Translations under genes and position numbers: made by a program
Notes under the pieces: model-generated
Told to the model about the DNA's origin: nothing
The model's input: only the letters and a program-made list of their open reading frames with translations
The model's database searches: none
Shown here: positions 7,247 through 15,447 of the stretch, one piece after another
Layout: each line of letters opens with the position of its first letter
How positions within the stretch are numbered: the stretch's first letter is position 1
Assembly: GCA_027669155.1 (NCBI GenBank)
Contig: JAQEDR010000027.1
Location: forward strand, 1 to 26,092
Length of the DNA stretch: 26,092 nt
Direction: 5' to 3'
From: Peptoniphilaceae bacterium AM52-5BH
GTDB taxonomy: Bacteria > Bacillota > Clostridia > Tissierellales > Peptoniphilaceae

Positions 7247-9946
7247 TTCAGCCGAATCTACCCAATAGAAAAAATCGACGAAGTCTACAAAGAAAAAGAC
7301 AGAAAAGCCCTAGCCATGATCCTAGCAAGCCCAGGAGCCCTACCAAGAGAAGAACTAAATAATCTCTTAGGCTGGGACCATAGCCAAACAAATGACTTCA
7401 TAAAAAAACTAGAAAACTACCTAAGCAAAAAAGAAGACCTAAAAGGCAATCAAACAATAGAAATAGCCCACAAATACATGGCAGACTGGCTCTTATCAGA
7501 CCAAGCATCAGACTACAAAGTCTACAAAGAAGACGGCCTCTCATACATCTACAAAGGCATAGAAGAACTCTACACCCTATATAAAGAAATAGATAGTCTC
7601 ACAAGATACGAAAAACTAAACCTAATAGACGCCTTAAAAAATCAAAGAGGGCAAAAGGCATTAAAGGACTTCCTAAACAACAAAGAAGCAAAAGATAAGT
7701 TGTTGAAATTAGCAGATAAAGAGTCAGAATATTTTAGGGTTGAATCAGCAACAAAACTGTATGAGGATATGATGGGAATCTATAAAGATGATGAGGAGAA
7801 TATATTATATTATGCATTAGTAGTTGATAATTATAGCAATCTTTTGGAAAGTATTGGCAAAGAATATATATCTACAGAAATTATTAAAGAAGTTATAGAA
7901 AAATTAAAAGCTCTACTATTAATAAGAGAAAATACAACCTTTAAAGAAAAACTAGCTTATTTTTATAATAAACTAGGATACTTATATAATTTGATTCAGA
8001 TAAACGAGGAAGCAGAAAGTTATTTAAAAAAATCAATAACTTTATTAGAAAATCTTAAGGAATCTCACAACTGTCTAAGTGATATATCAGACTTAGCAAT
8101 TTCATATAACAATCTAGGATATCTATATAAATTAATGCAGAATTATGAAGAATCAGAAATTTATCATAAAAAAGCGATAGACCTTAGAGAAAATCTCACA
8201 GAAGCTCGTAATTCTCAAAGAGATATATCTAACCTAGCTATGTCCTATAACAACTTAGGTTCCTTATATCAATCAATGCAAAGATATGAGGAGTCAGAGA
8301 GTCATCATAAAAAAGCGATAGTCTTATATGAAGACCTCAAAGAATCACGTAATACTCTAAATGATATATCTGATCTAGCATGGTCCTATGACAGTCTAGG
8401 AATCCTATATTTTTCAATACAAAGGCATGAAGACTCAGAAATCTATCATAGAAAAGCGTTAACTTTATATGAAGATCTCAAAGAAACACGCAAATCTCTA
8501 AATGATATATCCGATTTAGCAAGGTCTTACAACAATCTAGCAACCTTATATGAATCAATTCAAAGATATGAGGAGTCAGAGAGCCATCATAAAAAAGCGA
8601 TAGCTTTATATGAGGAACTTAAAAAATCTCGTAACTCTCTAAATGATATATCTAACCTAGCGATGTCCTATAACAACTTAGGAGCCTTATATGATTCGAT
8701 GCGAAGGCATGAAAAAGCAGAAAGCTACTATAAAAAATCTATAGACCTAAGAGAAAAACTCAAAAAAACTCGTAATTCACTAACAGATATATCAGACTTA
8801 GCAATTTCCTATAATAATCTAGGAACTCTGTATGGATATATGCATAACTATGAAGAAGCAGAAGTCTATTATAAAAAATCTATAGACCTAAGAGAAAAAC
8901 TTCAAAAAACCCACAATTCTCTAATTGATATATCATACCTAGCAAGGTCCTATAAAAGCCTAGGATATTTATATAAATCAATGCAAAAGTATGGGGAATC
9001 AGAAACTTATTTAAAGAAATACATAGAGCTTAAAAAAAATCTAAAAGATTCACATAATTCTATAATAGATATGTTAGAGCTCGCAAGTAGCTATGACAGC
9101 CTTGGAAGCTTATATGAATCAATGCAAAGATATGAAGAAGCAGAAATATATATTAAAAAATCAATATATTTATATGAAGAAGTAAAAAAATCTCGCAATT
9201 CTTTTAATTATATATCAGACTTAGCAAGATCCTATAACAACCTTGGAGCCTTATATTATTCAATACAAAATTATAAAGATTCAGAAAGCTACTATAAAAA
9301 AGCGATAAACTTAAGAGAAAATCTTAAAGAATCACGTAATTCTGTAACTGATGTATCAGATTTAGTAGATTCCTATTATAAGTTAGGAAGCCTATATAAG
9401 TCAATACAGAGGTATGATGATGCAGAATTCTATTGTAAAGAAGCTATAAGTATGGCGGAAAATATTCTTAACAATACTAAGTCATATGAAGATAAAAATA
9501 ATATAGTAAATTCTAGTGTTGTATTATCAGATGTATACTTAGGGGAAAACAAGCTTTGTCAAGCAAGGAAATTTATGGAAAAGGCTCTCATGTATCAAAA
9601 AAATTTAGTTGAGGTGAGCAAGGGTTTTGAAGAAAAAGAATATTTAGCAAACATTTATATGATTTTAGGTTTATTGTATTTTTCTTCAAATGGGAAAAAA
9701 GCTGAAAAATATTTTTTAGAAGCCAAGGAGATTTTAGAAGATTTATATAGTAAGTCAGCTGATGGAGAAATTCTTGAAAAATTAATTGAAGTGTATAATA
9801 ACCTTTCAGATTATTATAAGTCTAGAGGAAAGTATAAAAAAGCAGAGGACTACAAGAAAAAGTCAGAAGACTTATTAAATCCTGATAGTAAAGTCAAGGG
9901 TGATTTTAATATTTTGGATGTAAAAGATCTTAAAGATCTATTATAA
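7247..9946 (+). pseudogene. TPR array, 3' part of split TIR-NACHT-TPR paralogue
   Basis: The frame of the upstream TIR-NACHT continues unchanged after TGA 7244-7246 to TAA 9944-9946. The first in-frame ATG (7316) has no ribosome site and lies inside conserved sequence (..ALAMILASPGALP..), so it is unlikely to be a true start. From 7955 there are 11 TPR units of 47 residues (SYNNLGxLYxSMQxYEESE). Three more divergent TPRs (..QARKFMEKALMYQ.., ..GKKAEKYFLEA.., ..YYKSRGKYKKAEDYKKK..) and a short acidic tail follow. The first copy lacks these extra repeats. The restored full protein would be about 1359 aa. A single TGG-to-TGA change explains the break, so it is either a young pseudogene, a phase-variable site or a sequencing error. 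Confidence 0.75.
7955..9460 (+). repeat. coding tandem repeat, ~141 bp units (TPR array 2)
   Basis: About eleven 141-bp units, related to those at 4314-5810, run in the frame of the split paralogue. Unit order and unit-specific residues differ between the two arrays, as expected if units are shuffled or converted. Confidence 0.8.
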
Positions 9947-9973
9947 TTATCAAATAGAAAACAATATAAAACC

Positions 9974-10036
9974 AAAAAACTGCCACAAATAAGTAGGTAT
10001 TATTCTTGATACTTACTTATTTGTGGCAGTTTTTTT
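9974..10036 (+). terminator. long perfect-stem terminator closing the receptor block
   Basis: AAAACTGCCACAAATAAGTA starting at 9976 pairs perfectly with its complement ending at 10033. The stem extends through a G-T wobble and GTAT/ATAC to about 24 bp, with a loop around TATTCTTG. A T tract (10030-10036) follows and an A tract precedes, so it could stop transcription from both sides. Confidence 0.85.
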
Positions 10037-10118
10037 GTGTCTAGGAATATAGGAAAAATTGTTAATTTTTGTGGTCTATAATTTTATTAGAAAGTTAGGG
10101 AGGAGAAAGGAGGCTCGG

Positions 10119-10204
10119 ATCCTGGGGGATTTAAATATATAGAAATTTTCTTCAAAAATATGGTTTGGAAAGGTGAAGAAAATCAAATTCCCTGGGATTT
10201 TTTT
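10119..10204 (+). terminator. repeat-unit hairpin 1, terminator-like
   Basis: Left arm 10119-10132 pairs with 10185-10198 over 14 contiguous positions, three of them G-U. An inner stem, ATTTTCTTCA (10145-10154) with TGAAGAAAAT (10174-10183), lies inside. The outer stem ends in a seven-T tract. It sits ~37 bases downstream of a TATAAT box, so a short attenuated transcript is possible. Confidence 0.6.
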
Positions 10205-10338
10205 AATTATTACTTTCATTTTTATTATAAGGTCTAGGTTTTAAATGTCATAGAAAAGAATCTAGGAATATTGGAAAAATTGGTAAATTTTATCCTTTAT
10301 AATTTTATTAGAAAGTTAGTAAGAGAAAGGAGGCTCGG

Positions 10339-10423
10339 ATCCTAGGGGATTTAAATATTTGTAAATTTTCTTCAAAAATATGGGCTTGAAAGGTGAAGAA
10401 AATCAAATCCCACAGGATTTTTT
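10339..10423 (+). terminator. repeat-unit hairpin 2, terminator-like
   Basis: The geometry is the same as in unit 1. Outer arms 10339-10352 and 10405-10418 have 12 of 14 positions paired. Inner arms 10365-10374 and 10394-10403 are followed by a six-T tract. Several bases of the outer stem differ from unit 1 while most pairing is kept. Confidence 0.6.
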
Positions 10424-10613
10424 AAATTATTAATTTCATTTTTATTATTAGCTTTAGTTTAGAAAGATTAGAGAAAATAATCTAGGATTTTAGGAAAAAT
10501 TAGTTAATTTTATCTTTTATAATGATGATAGGTTGAAAATGTTTGAGCAAATAAACTGGGATTGTGGGAAGTCATTAATTTCCCTAATCTACAATAATTT
10601 TAAAGGAGTTAAG

Positions 10614-10922
10614 ATGGATAATAAATTAGCCTTAGAAAAAAGTTTCACAAAGAGATTGGTGGAGGATTTTTCTTATTCAGAAGCCTATGCAGATAAGCTT
10701 AAAAATGAGCTTATGAAAGATATGCCTGAAGAGCTTTTTGAAAATATTGACCAGTGGTCAAATAGAAGGCCCCTTATAGATGTCAAGGTCTATGGGGTTT
10801 CTATCTTGGATTTGTATAAAAAATGGGGAGGAGAGAACTTTCTCCTTGCTATTAATATCCTATCGACCTATGCCAATGACCCCTCTCACAATTATGGTCA
10901 CCTTGAATTAAGGATGCTCTAA
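10614..10922 (+). CDS. small unrecognised protein, first gene of the large cluster
   Basis: The product is 102 aa. I choose ATG 10614 because AAAGGAG lies 6-7 bases before it; an upstream in-frame ATG at 10533 has no ribosome site and would add an uncharacteristic N-terminus. The protein is soluble, slightly acidic and mostly helical (..FTKRLVEDFSYSEAYADKLKNEL..), with a conserved-looking end ..YANDPSHNYGHLELRML. I see no known domain. Its stop overlaps the next start (TAATG), so it is translationally coupled to the zincin gene. It is the first gene after the tandem promoter-like repeats. Confidence 0.75.
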   Translation: MDNKLALEKSFTKRLVEDFSYSEAYADKLKNELMKDMPEELFENIDQWSNRRPLIDVKVYGVSILDLYKKWGGENFLLAINILSTYANDPSHNYGHLELRML

Positions 10923-11824
10923 TGAATCATCTTACAAGACCTCAAACCATCTACCAGGGCTGGGACATAGATAGGATTAAGGGACTTTTTGCAAGGGAGA
11001 ATTGGATAGGTCTTAATCTTGACCAGAGGAAGGACCTTCTCCAAGAATATGCAAATATCAGGACGGAAAAGATGGGCATGGATTTTTATCCTAGCCTCCA
11101 CCTGGATGAAATGGATGAGGGAGTCGGAGGCTCTTACCTTGATGGGAAAATCCATATGAATATCAATGAAGTAGCAAATGACTTTAGGAGTACCCTTACC
11201 ATCACAGGTCAGATGGAAAATACCGAAATCAAGCACTCAAATTTTGAGGCCTTTGAGACAATCTGCCACGAGCACCAACACGCCTACCAAGATTTTGTTA
11301 TGAGAAATAAAATCGACACAGATGGCCAGTTTCTTGAGGATATGAGCGTCAATGATGGGATAGCCATGGCTAAGGATTATCCTTATAGGATTTCAAGCCT
11401 TTACATATTAGCTGATGCAAATCCTCTGGTCTATAGGCTCCAGCCTTGTGAAAATGACGCCTATGTCAAATCAGAGATGGAAACTTATAGGCTGATTGAG
11501 GAACTTGAGGATAGGATAGACCTACAAAGCCCAGCAAATAGGGAATCAATCGAGTCTTACCAAAAAATGAGGTCCATAAATGGCCAAGAGGTCATCAGAA
11601 ATAGGGCAAGCCTTATCTATGGGGTGGAAAATCCAAGCCAGGTCATTAAGGAAAGCTTGGAATCCATCAGGGCTGGGAATATAAATAAGGTTCCTAGCTC
11701 ACCCTTAGAAAGGGACGTCCTAGATTCTAGTTTGAGGACCCTAGAGCTTTCAAATAGGAATGAAAACAAGTTAGAAGACAATATCGAAGTAAATAAAGAT
11801 ATCAAATGGGGGTTATCATTATGA
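10922..11824 (+). CDS. HExxH zincin-like metallopeptidase
   Basis: The product is 300 aa with start TAATG-overlapped to the preceding gene. A zinc-protease motif, CHEHQHAYQDF, gives H116-E117-x-x-H120. About 57 residues later an ENDAY segment (E177) could supply the third ligand in a gluzincin-like way. HExxHxxQ motifs of this kind occur in uncharacterised phage and mobile-element peptidases of Firmicutes. There is no signal peptide, so it acts in the cytoplasm unless exported by the cluster. The N-terminal ~100 residues carry no recognised motif. It ends in an ATGA overlap with the ATPase gene, tying it to that machine. Processing of a cluster component, or being a secreted toxin, are both possible. 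The substrate is unknown. Confidence 0.7.
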   Translation: MNHLTRPQTIYQGWDIDRIKGLFARENWIGLNLDQRKDLLQEYANIRTEKMGMDFYPSLHLDEMDEGVGGSYLDGKIHMNINEVANDFRSTLTITGQMENTEIKHSNFEAFETICHEHQHAYQDFVMRNKIDTDGQFLEDMSVNDGIAMAKDYPYRISSLYILADANPLVYRLQPCENDAYVKSEMETYRLIEELEDRIDLQSPANRESIESYQKMRSINGQEVIRNRASLIYGVENPSQVIKESLESIRAGNINKVPSSPLERDVLDSSLRTLELSNRNENKLEDNIEVNKDIKWGLSL

Positions 11825-13143
11825 GAAAAACTATAATTTGTGGCAAGGAAATTAAGGATAAGTTTGAGAAAAACCAAGTCTTTGACTTGGACCTATCCTT
11901 GGGATCTGGCCAATTTGGTTTGACCTTTGACCAGATTTCCAAACATCTGATGTTTTTGGGCTCTCCTGGCACAGGCAAGACCAATGCCATCAATATACTA
12001 ATTGATGAGCTTTTGAGGAAAAAATCCGTCCAAGACTCTCTTTTTATCTTTGATTCTAAGGGAGATTTCTACAGGCAGTTTGGCCATAGGCCTTGCAAGA
12101 AACTTGTGATTTCTAACCAGTATCCAAATTCAGCCTGCTGGAATATCTTTGGGGAAATCATGGATTTTGACCAAAACACAGTCTATTATGACAAGAAAAA
12201 CGAAATATTTGCCAGGGAAATAGCCAAGATGCTCTTTGCTGACAAGGAATCTGACCACCAGCCATTTTTCCACAATGCAGCAAGTGACATCACCTCAAAG
12301 GTTATCTTATATTTTCTCCGCCAGGCGAAAAATATGGGTGATACTTCTATGCTAAATAATTATTTTCTGGCAAATTTCCTAAAAACAGCCTCTAAAGAAG
12401 ACCTACTAGGGATTTTGGCCAGCAAGGAAAATCCTGATTTTAAGGGAGCCATAGAATATATAAATTCTGCTGATGGTCAAAGTCAAGGAGTTCTTTCCTT
12501 TATAAAGGAAATGGCAGCAGATCTTTTGGTAGGAGTTTTTGGCGGTTATGAAGAATGCCAGGCTAGGGAAAACCAATTTTCCGTAAGGAAGCTTGTTAAA
12601 AACCAAGCCTATGATGTGGTTTTTATAGACTATGACATAAGTGCATCCAAGGCCCAGGCCCCAATATATAAGGTCATTGTCGACCTCCTCCTCAAATTTT
12701 CTATGAGCGGGAGGGAAGATTTCAGAAACAAGGTCTACCTTATCCTTGATGAGATATCCCTTTTGCCAAAGTTATCTTACCTAAGCGATGGCCTTACCTT
12801 TGGTAGGTCGAGGGGCCTTAGGCTAATAGCTGGCATTCAGAGCGTGGACCTAATCTATGACACCTACGGGAGTCATTTGGGCAATGTCATAATTTCAAAC
12901 TTTATGAACATAGTTGCCTTCTACTTATCGGATGCGGTCAGTAGAGACTTTGTTAGCAAATATTTTGGCCTAGCCTACCTTGATTATAGCTTCTCACCAG
13001 GCAATAGACATGCCAATTCCCAAAGGGAGGGCTATGTGGTAGAAGATTGGGACCAAATGAATTTGGAAATGGGCCAGGCCTTTGTTAAAGTGGCAGGCAC
13101 AAATCCAATAAGATACAAGTTTAGGCTTTATAAGGAGGACTAG
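11821..13143 (+). CDS. VirD4/TraG-like (FtsK-HerA class) ATPase, catalytic motifs intact
   Basis: The product is 440 aa from ATG 11821. This start overlaps the previous stop as ATGA and has GGGGG 7-8 bases upstream; an ATG at 11806 is in frame but less well placed. Walker A is FLGSPGTGKTN (K53). The segment IFDSKGDFYRQF (D78-K80-D82) matches the DxKGE/D motif of type IV coupling proteins. Walker B is VYLILDEIS (D310-E311), followed by SDGLTFGRSRGLRLIAGIQS, the usual TraG/VirD4 Gly-Arg/Gln finger region. No N-terminal membrane segment is present, so it must be recruited to the membrane by partners, perhaps the two small membrane proteins downstream. Coupling proteins pump DNA or protein substrates. 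No relaxase or VirB4 is in the window. Confidence 0.85.
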   Translation: MRKTIICGKEIKDKFEKNQVFDLDLSLGSGQFGLTFDQISKHLMFLGSPGTGKTNAINILIDELLRKKSVQDSLFIFDSKGDFYRQFGHRPCKKLVISNQYPNSACWNIFGEIMDFDQNTVYYDKKNEIFAREIAKMLFADKESDHQPFFHNAASDITSKVILYFLRQAKNMGDTSMLNNYFLANFLKTASKEDLLGILASKENPDFKGAIEYINSADGQSQGVLSFIKEMAADLLVGVFGGYEECQARENQFSVRKLVKNQAYDVVFIDYDISASKAQAPIYKVIVDLLLKFSMSGREDFRNKVYLILDEISLLPKLSYLSDGLTFGRSRGLRLIAGIQSVDLIYDTYGSHLGNVIISNFMNIVAFYLSDAVSRDFVSKYFGLAYLDYSFSPGNRHANSQREGYVVEDWDQMNLEMGQAFVKVAGTNPIRYKFRLYKED

Positions 13144-14385
13144 ATGTTTTATAAGGCAAGTATAGAAAGAGAATGCGATAGGCTAAACGAACTTAGGAAT
13201 GTTTCCTACAGGGACTTTGACCTAGAAGATTTGGCAGGCCACATGAAGGCCGATATTTTGATAAGCGGGGCTGATGCAAGTATTAGGAATAATATTGTAG
13301 CGAGGCTTCTTTATTATTATTCCTACTCAGATCCTTGCCAGAGCCTAGTTTTGACCAAAAACAAGGCCCTAGTTGGATATCTTTCCTCAAAGGAAAATAT
13401 AGGCAGGGACGGCCTTATAATAAGTGGTTTTTTAAAGAAAAACTACGGGGTCTTTACAGACTTCAACAAGTTTGAATTTGTAGACCTAATCAAGGATATC
13501 TTCGCCCTAGAAAAAATTGACGAGATAGACTATAGGAACTACCTATCAGCCCTAACGAGCCTCTTATTTTATGAGAAAGAGTCAACAAGTCTGTATGATT
13601 TTTTAGACCTTAGCCAAAAAAATCCAAGAGATTTAGCAAGCCTTGCTGAAAATATGAATCTAGCTAGGGATATAGTTTATGACTTGGAGGAAAATTCGAG
13701 GGCAGCAAGGCCAATCAGGATTTTAGCAGAATTGCTCCAAGAAGTCTTCAAAAACCTAAGCACCAAGGATAAGAACTCCTATATTTCCTATACCAATCCG
13801 ACCTATAAGGATATAGTAAAGGTTTTTGATATGAATTCCTACAGGCCTGACATCCTAAAATTATATCTGACCTATCTCATAGAAAAAATATCCAAGGAAG
13901 ATAGGCTAAGGCTGGTCATAGATGATATGGACTTTGCAAAAGAGGATAGGCTTTTAGATTTGATAAAAAAACTCAAGCTTGATGATGGGGTCCAGGTAAT
14001 AGTTTCAAGCAAAAATGCCCTCAATATCTTTAATGGGGATAAGGGTCAGCTTGGAGATTTTTCCAATATGATAATTCTTCCTCACACCTCGGCTGAAGTT
14101 GATGAGAATATTACATCTATTTTTGGGGAATATACTCATTTTTCAGCGCTTGAGTCAAGATCTAAATCAAAGGGGATGTTTTTTCAAAGGGGAAATTCCA
14201 ACAACTATTCCATGACAGAAAAAAAGATCCTTAGGATAAGCTCGGATGACTTACAAATGGCGGAAGCTGGATCTGGCCAGGCAGCCATCAAGTTTGAAAG
14301 GACGCCAGTAATATTTTTGTCAAGCCTTGATGGCTTGGCCCCTAGGAGGAGTATTGAAAAGGATGAAAATAGATGGATTTTATGA
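13144..14385 (+). CDS. VirD4-like paralogue with degenerate Walker A
   Basis: The product is 413 aa. AAGGAGG lies inside the end of the ATPase gene, and the ATG follows that stop directly. The layout parallels the upstream ATPase. The strand-loop-helix at the P-loop position reads ILISGADASIRNN, where the Lys and Thr of GxxGxGKT are gone (R48, N49). A Walker B-like RLRLVIDDMDF (D260-D261) and a sensor-like VQVIVSSKN follow in the expected order. The C-terminal part (MIILPHTSAEVDENITSIFGEY..) matches the position of the ATPase's NIVAFYLSDAVSRDFVSKYFGL segment. I infer a non-hydrolysing subunit that pairs with the active ATPase. The homology is my reading of motif order; overall identity is low. 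Confidence 0.65.
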   Translation: MFYKASIERECDRLNELRNVSYRDFDLEDLAGHMKADILISGADASIRNNIVARLLYYYSYSDPCQSLVLTKNKALVGYLSSKENIGRDGLIISGFLKKNYGVFTDFNKFEFVDLIKDIFALEKIDEIDYRNYLSALTSLLFYEKESTSLYDFLDLSQKNPRDLASLAENMNLARDIVYDLEENSRAARPIRILAELLQEVFKNLSTKDKNSYISYTNPTYKDIVKVFDMNSYRPDILKLYLTYLIEKISKEDRLRLVIDDMDFAKEDRLLDLIKKLKLDDGVQVIVSSKNALNIFNGDKGQLGDFSNMIILPHTSAEVDENITSIFGEYTHFSALESRSKSKGMFFQRGNSNNYSMTEKKILRISSDDLQMAEAGSGQAAIKFERTPVIFLSSLDGLAPRRSIEKDENRWIL

Positions 14386-14695
14386 AGGTCAAGACCTAAA
14401 AACCTTACCTATTAAAAAAGATATCAAGGTAAGAGTTAAGGAAAAAAAGGTAAAAAAATCAAGGCCCTTGCCTTGGAAATACATTTTTCCTTGCCTAAGC
14501 CTGGGAATCATCTACCTTGTGGTCATAAATTTTGACGCAATAAGTAGCTTTATAGTGGAGAAAATCTTGGGATTGGGAATTTTCTTTATCCTAATCTTAT
14601 TTATTATCCTAGGTCTTATCAGAAAAATATTTTTAGGAAACCTAAATAGCCTATTTTTCATGTATTTATTCTCAAGGAGGGATAAGGATGAATGA
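14363..14695 (+). CDS. small membrane protein, two transmembrane helices
   Basis: The product is ~110 aa from ATG 14363, with AGGAGG 13 bases upstream. An in-frame ATG at 14327 lacks a ribosome site. It overlaps the end of the inactive ATPase gene by 23 bases. A basic cytoplasmic N-terminus (..KKDIKVRVKEKKVKKSRP..) precedes two hydrophobic helices (..YIFPCLSLGIIYLVVINF.. and ..GIFFILILFIILGLI..) and a basic tail. The positive N-terminus could dock the ATPase pair. No family is recognised. Confidence 0.7.
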   Translation: MKIDGFYEGQDLKTLPIKKDIKVRVKEKKVKKSRPLPWKYIFPCLSLGIIYLVVINFDAISSFIVEKILGLGIFFILILFIILGLIRKIFLGNLNSLFFMYLFSRRDKDE

Positions 14696-14906
14696 ATTTA
14701 AATATTATTTATCACGCTACAGCAAGGTCTTTTTCTACCTGGGAATCTTTCTAATCCTAGCTAGCCTCATCTACAGGTGGGCAGATATAAGGGCCTTTAT
14801 AGATGGCCTTATTAGCTTTATTTGGCTAATATTTATGAATATCACCCTATTTATCGTAATTATAGCGAGCATTTGGGGAATAATAAAATCAATTTTTAGG
14901 AGGTAA
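14688..14906 (+). CDS. very small membrane protein, two transmembrane helices
   Basis: The product is 72 aa, overlapping the previous gene by 8 bases, with AAGGAGGG before the start. The helices are FFYLGIFLILASLIYRW and IFMNITLFIVIIASIWGII, ending in KSIFRR. Its size, topology and coupling resemble the preceding gene, so the two may form a hetero-oligomeric membrane anchor or channel. No family is recognised. Confidence 0.7.
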   Translation: MNEFKYYLSRYSKVFFYLGIFLILASLIYRWADIRAFIDGLISFIWLIFMNITLFIVIIASIWGIIKSIFRR

Positions 14907-14908
14907 AA

Positions 14909-15436
14909 ATGATTAAAGTTAGAAAAAAACCGGGCCTAGTTATGGCCTTTAGCTTGGGAAGTGAAAATCCCTTTGAAGATTATTTTATAGATCTGGGCAA
15001 GCTTAGAAAAAATAAGGACTCCTATGAGGTTTTTAGCAAGGAGACCAGGGGAGGTAGGGGTCAAAAAGCTGACATAGGTGACTTTATAAAGATAGATAAG
15101 CAAGAAGATATCTATCCAGTTAAGGCCTGGGATTTTGAAAAAAATCATAAAATAATTTCTGCTAATATATACTTAGAAGCCAGCAAGGTCCGCAAAGCCT
15201 TTAGAGCCAGTGACTTGGATGGGGAAATAATTTCTTATCTGATGAATAAGGGATTTTTACAAATTCTAGGAGATCCTGACCAATATTATATGGCAAGGGT
15301 AGGATCTGGCCTAGTCTATGGACGAAAGGATGACTATCTTTTGATTTATTCTGAGGATATGGAGGGGACTTGCAAGTATGACTTCAATTTTGTTGACAAA
15401 GAAGTTTTTGAAAAAACTTATGAAGTTCTTTACTAA
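14909..15436 (+). CDS. unrecognised soluble protein, 175 aa
   Basis: It starts 2 bases after the previous stop, with AGGAGG 5 bases before the ATG. The N-terminus is basic (MIKVRKKPG) and is followed by mixed alpha/beta sequence. Distinct segments are KETRGGRGQKADIGDFIKI, YPVKAWDFEKNH and RVGSGLVYGRKDDYLLIYSED. There is no signal peptide, membrane segment or catalytic motif that I can name. Its position suggests a cytoplasmic component of the ATPase machine. Confidence 0.7.
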   Translation: MIKVRKKPGLVMAFSLGSENPFEDYFIDLGKLRKNKDSYEVFSKETRGGRGQKADIGDFIKIDKQEDIYPVKAWDFEKNHKIISANIYLEASKVRKAFRASDLDGEIISYLMNKGFLQILGDPDQYYMARVGSGLVYGRKDDYLLIYSEDMEGTCKYDFNFVDKEVFEKTYEVLY

Positions 15437-15447
15437 GGAGGGAATTT

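Larger units (their letters stand above)
10041..10540 (+). repeat. ~220-bp non-coding tandem repeat, 2.3 copies
   Basis: Units start with CTAGGA at 10041, 10262 and 10482, a period of 221 then 220. Each has GGAAAAATT, a TATAAT box (10077-10082, 10298-10303, 10518-10523), and in the two full units GAAAGGAGGCTCGGATCCT plus a large hairpin. The third unit is cut short and leads into the gene at 10614. There is no open reading frame of note. The stretch looks like a duplicated promoter/leader region. Confidence 0.85.

Noticed and set aside
4314..9460. CRISPR-like regular repeats
   Set aside because: The 141-bp period codes for in-frame TPR units; no short identical repeats with unique spacers.
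7316..9946. Independent TPR gene starting at ATG 7316
   Set aside because: No ribosome site, and the ATG lies within sequence conserved with the interior of the first receptor.
10533..10613. Upstream start for the first cluster gene
   Set aside because: No ribosome site at 10533, while AAAGGAG precedes ATG 10614.
12406..12606. Reverse-strand 66-aa frame inside the ATPase gene, with others like it at 14936-15148 and 24183-24470
   Set aside because: They overlap well-supported genes with clear ribosome sites and motifs.
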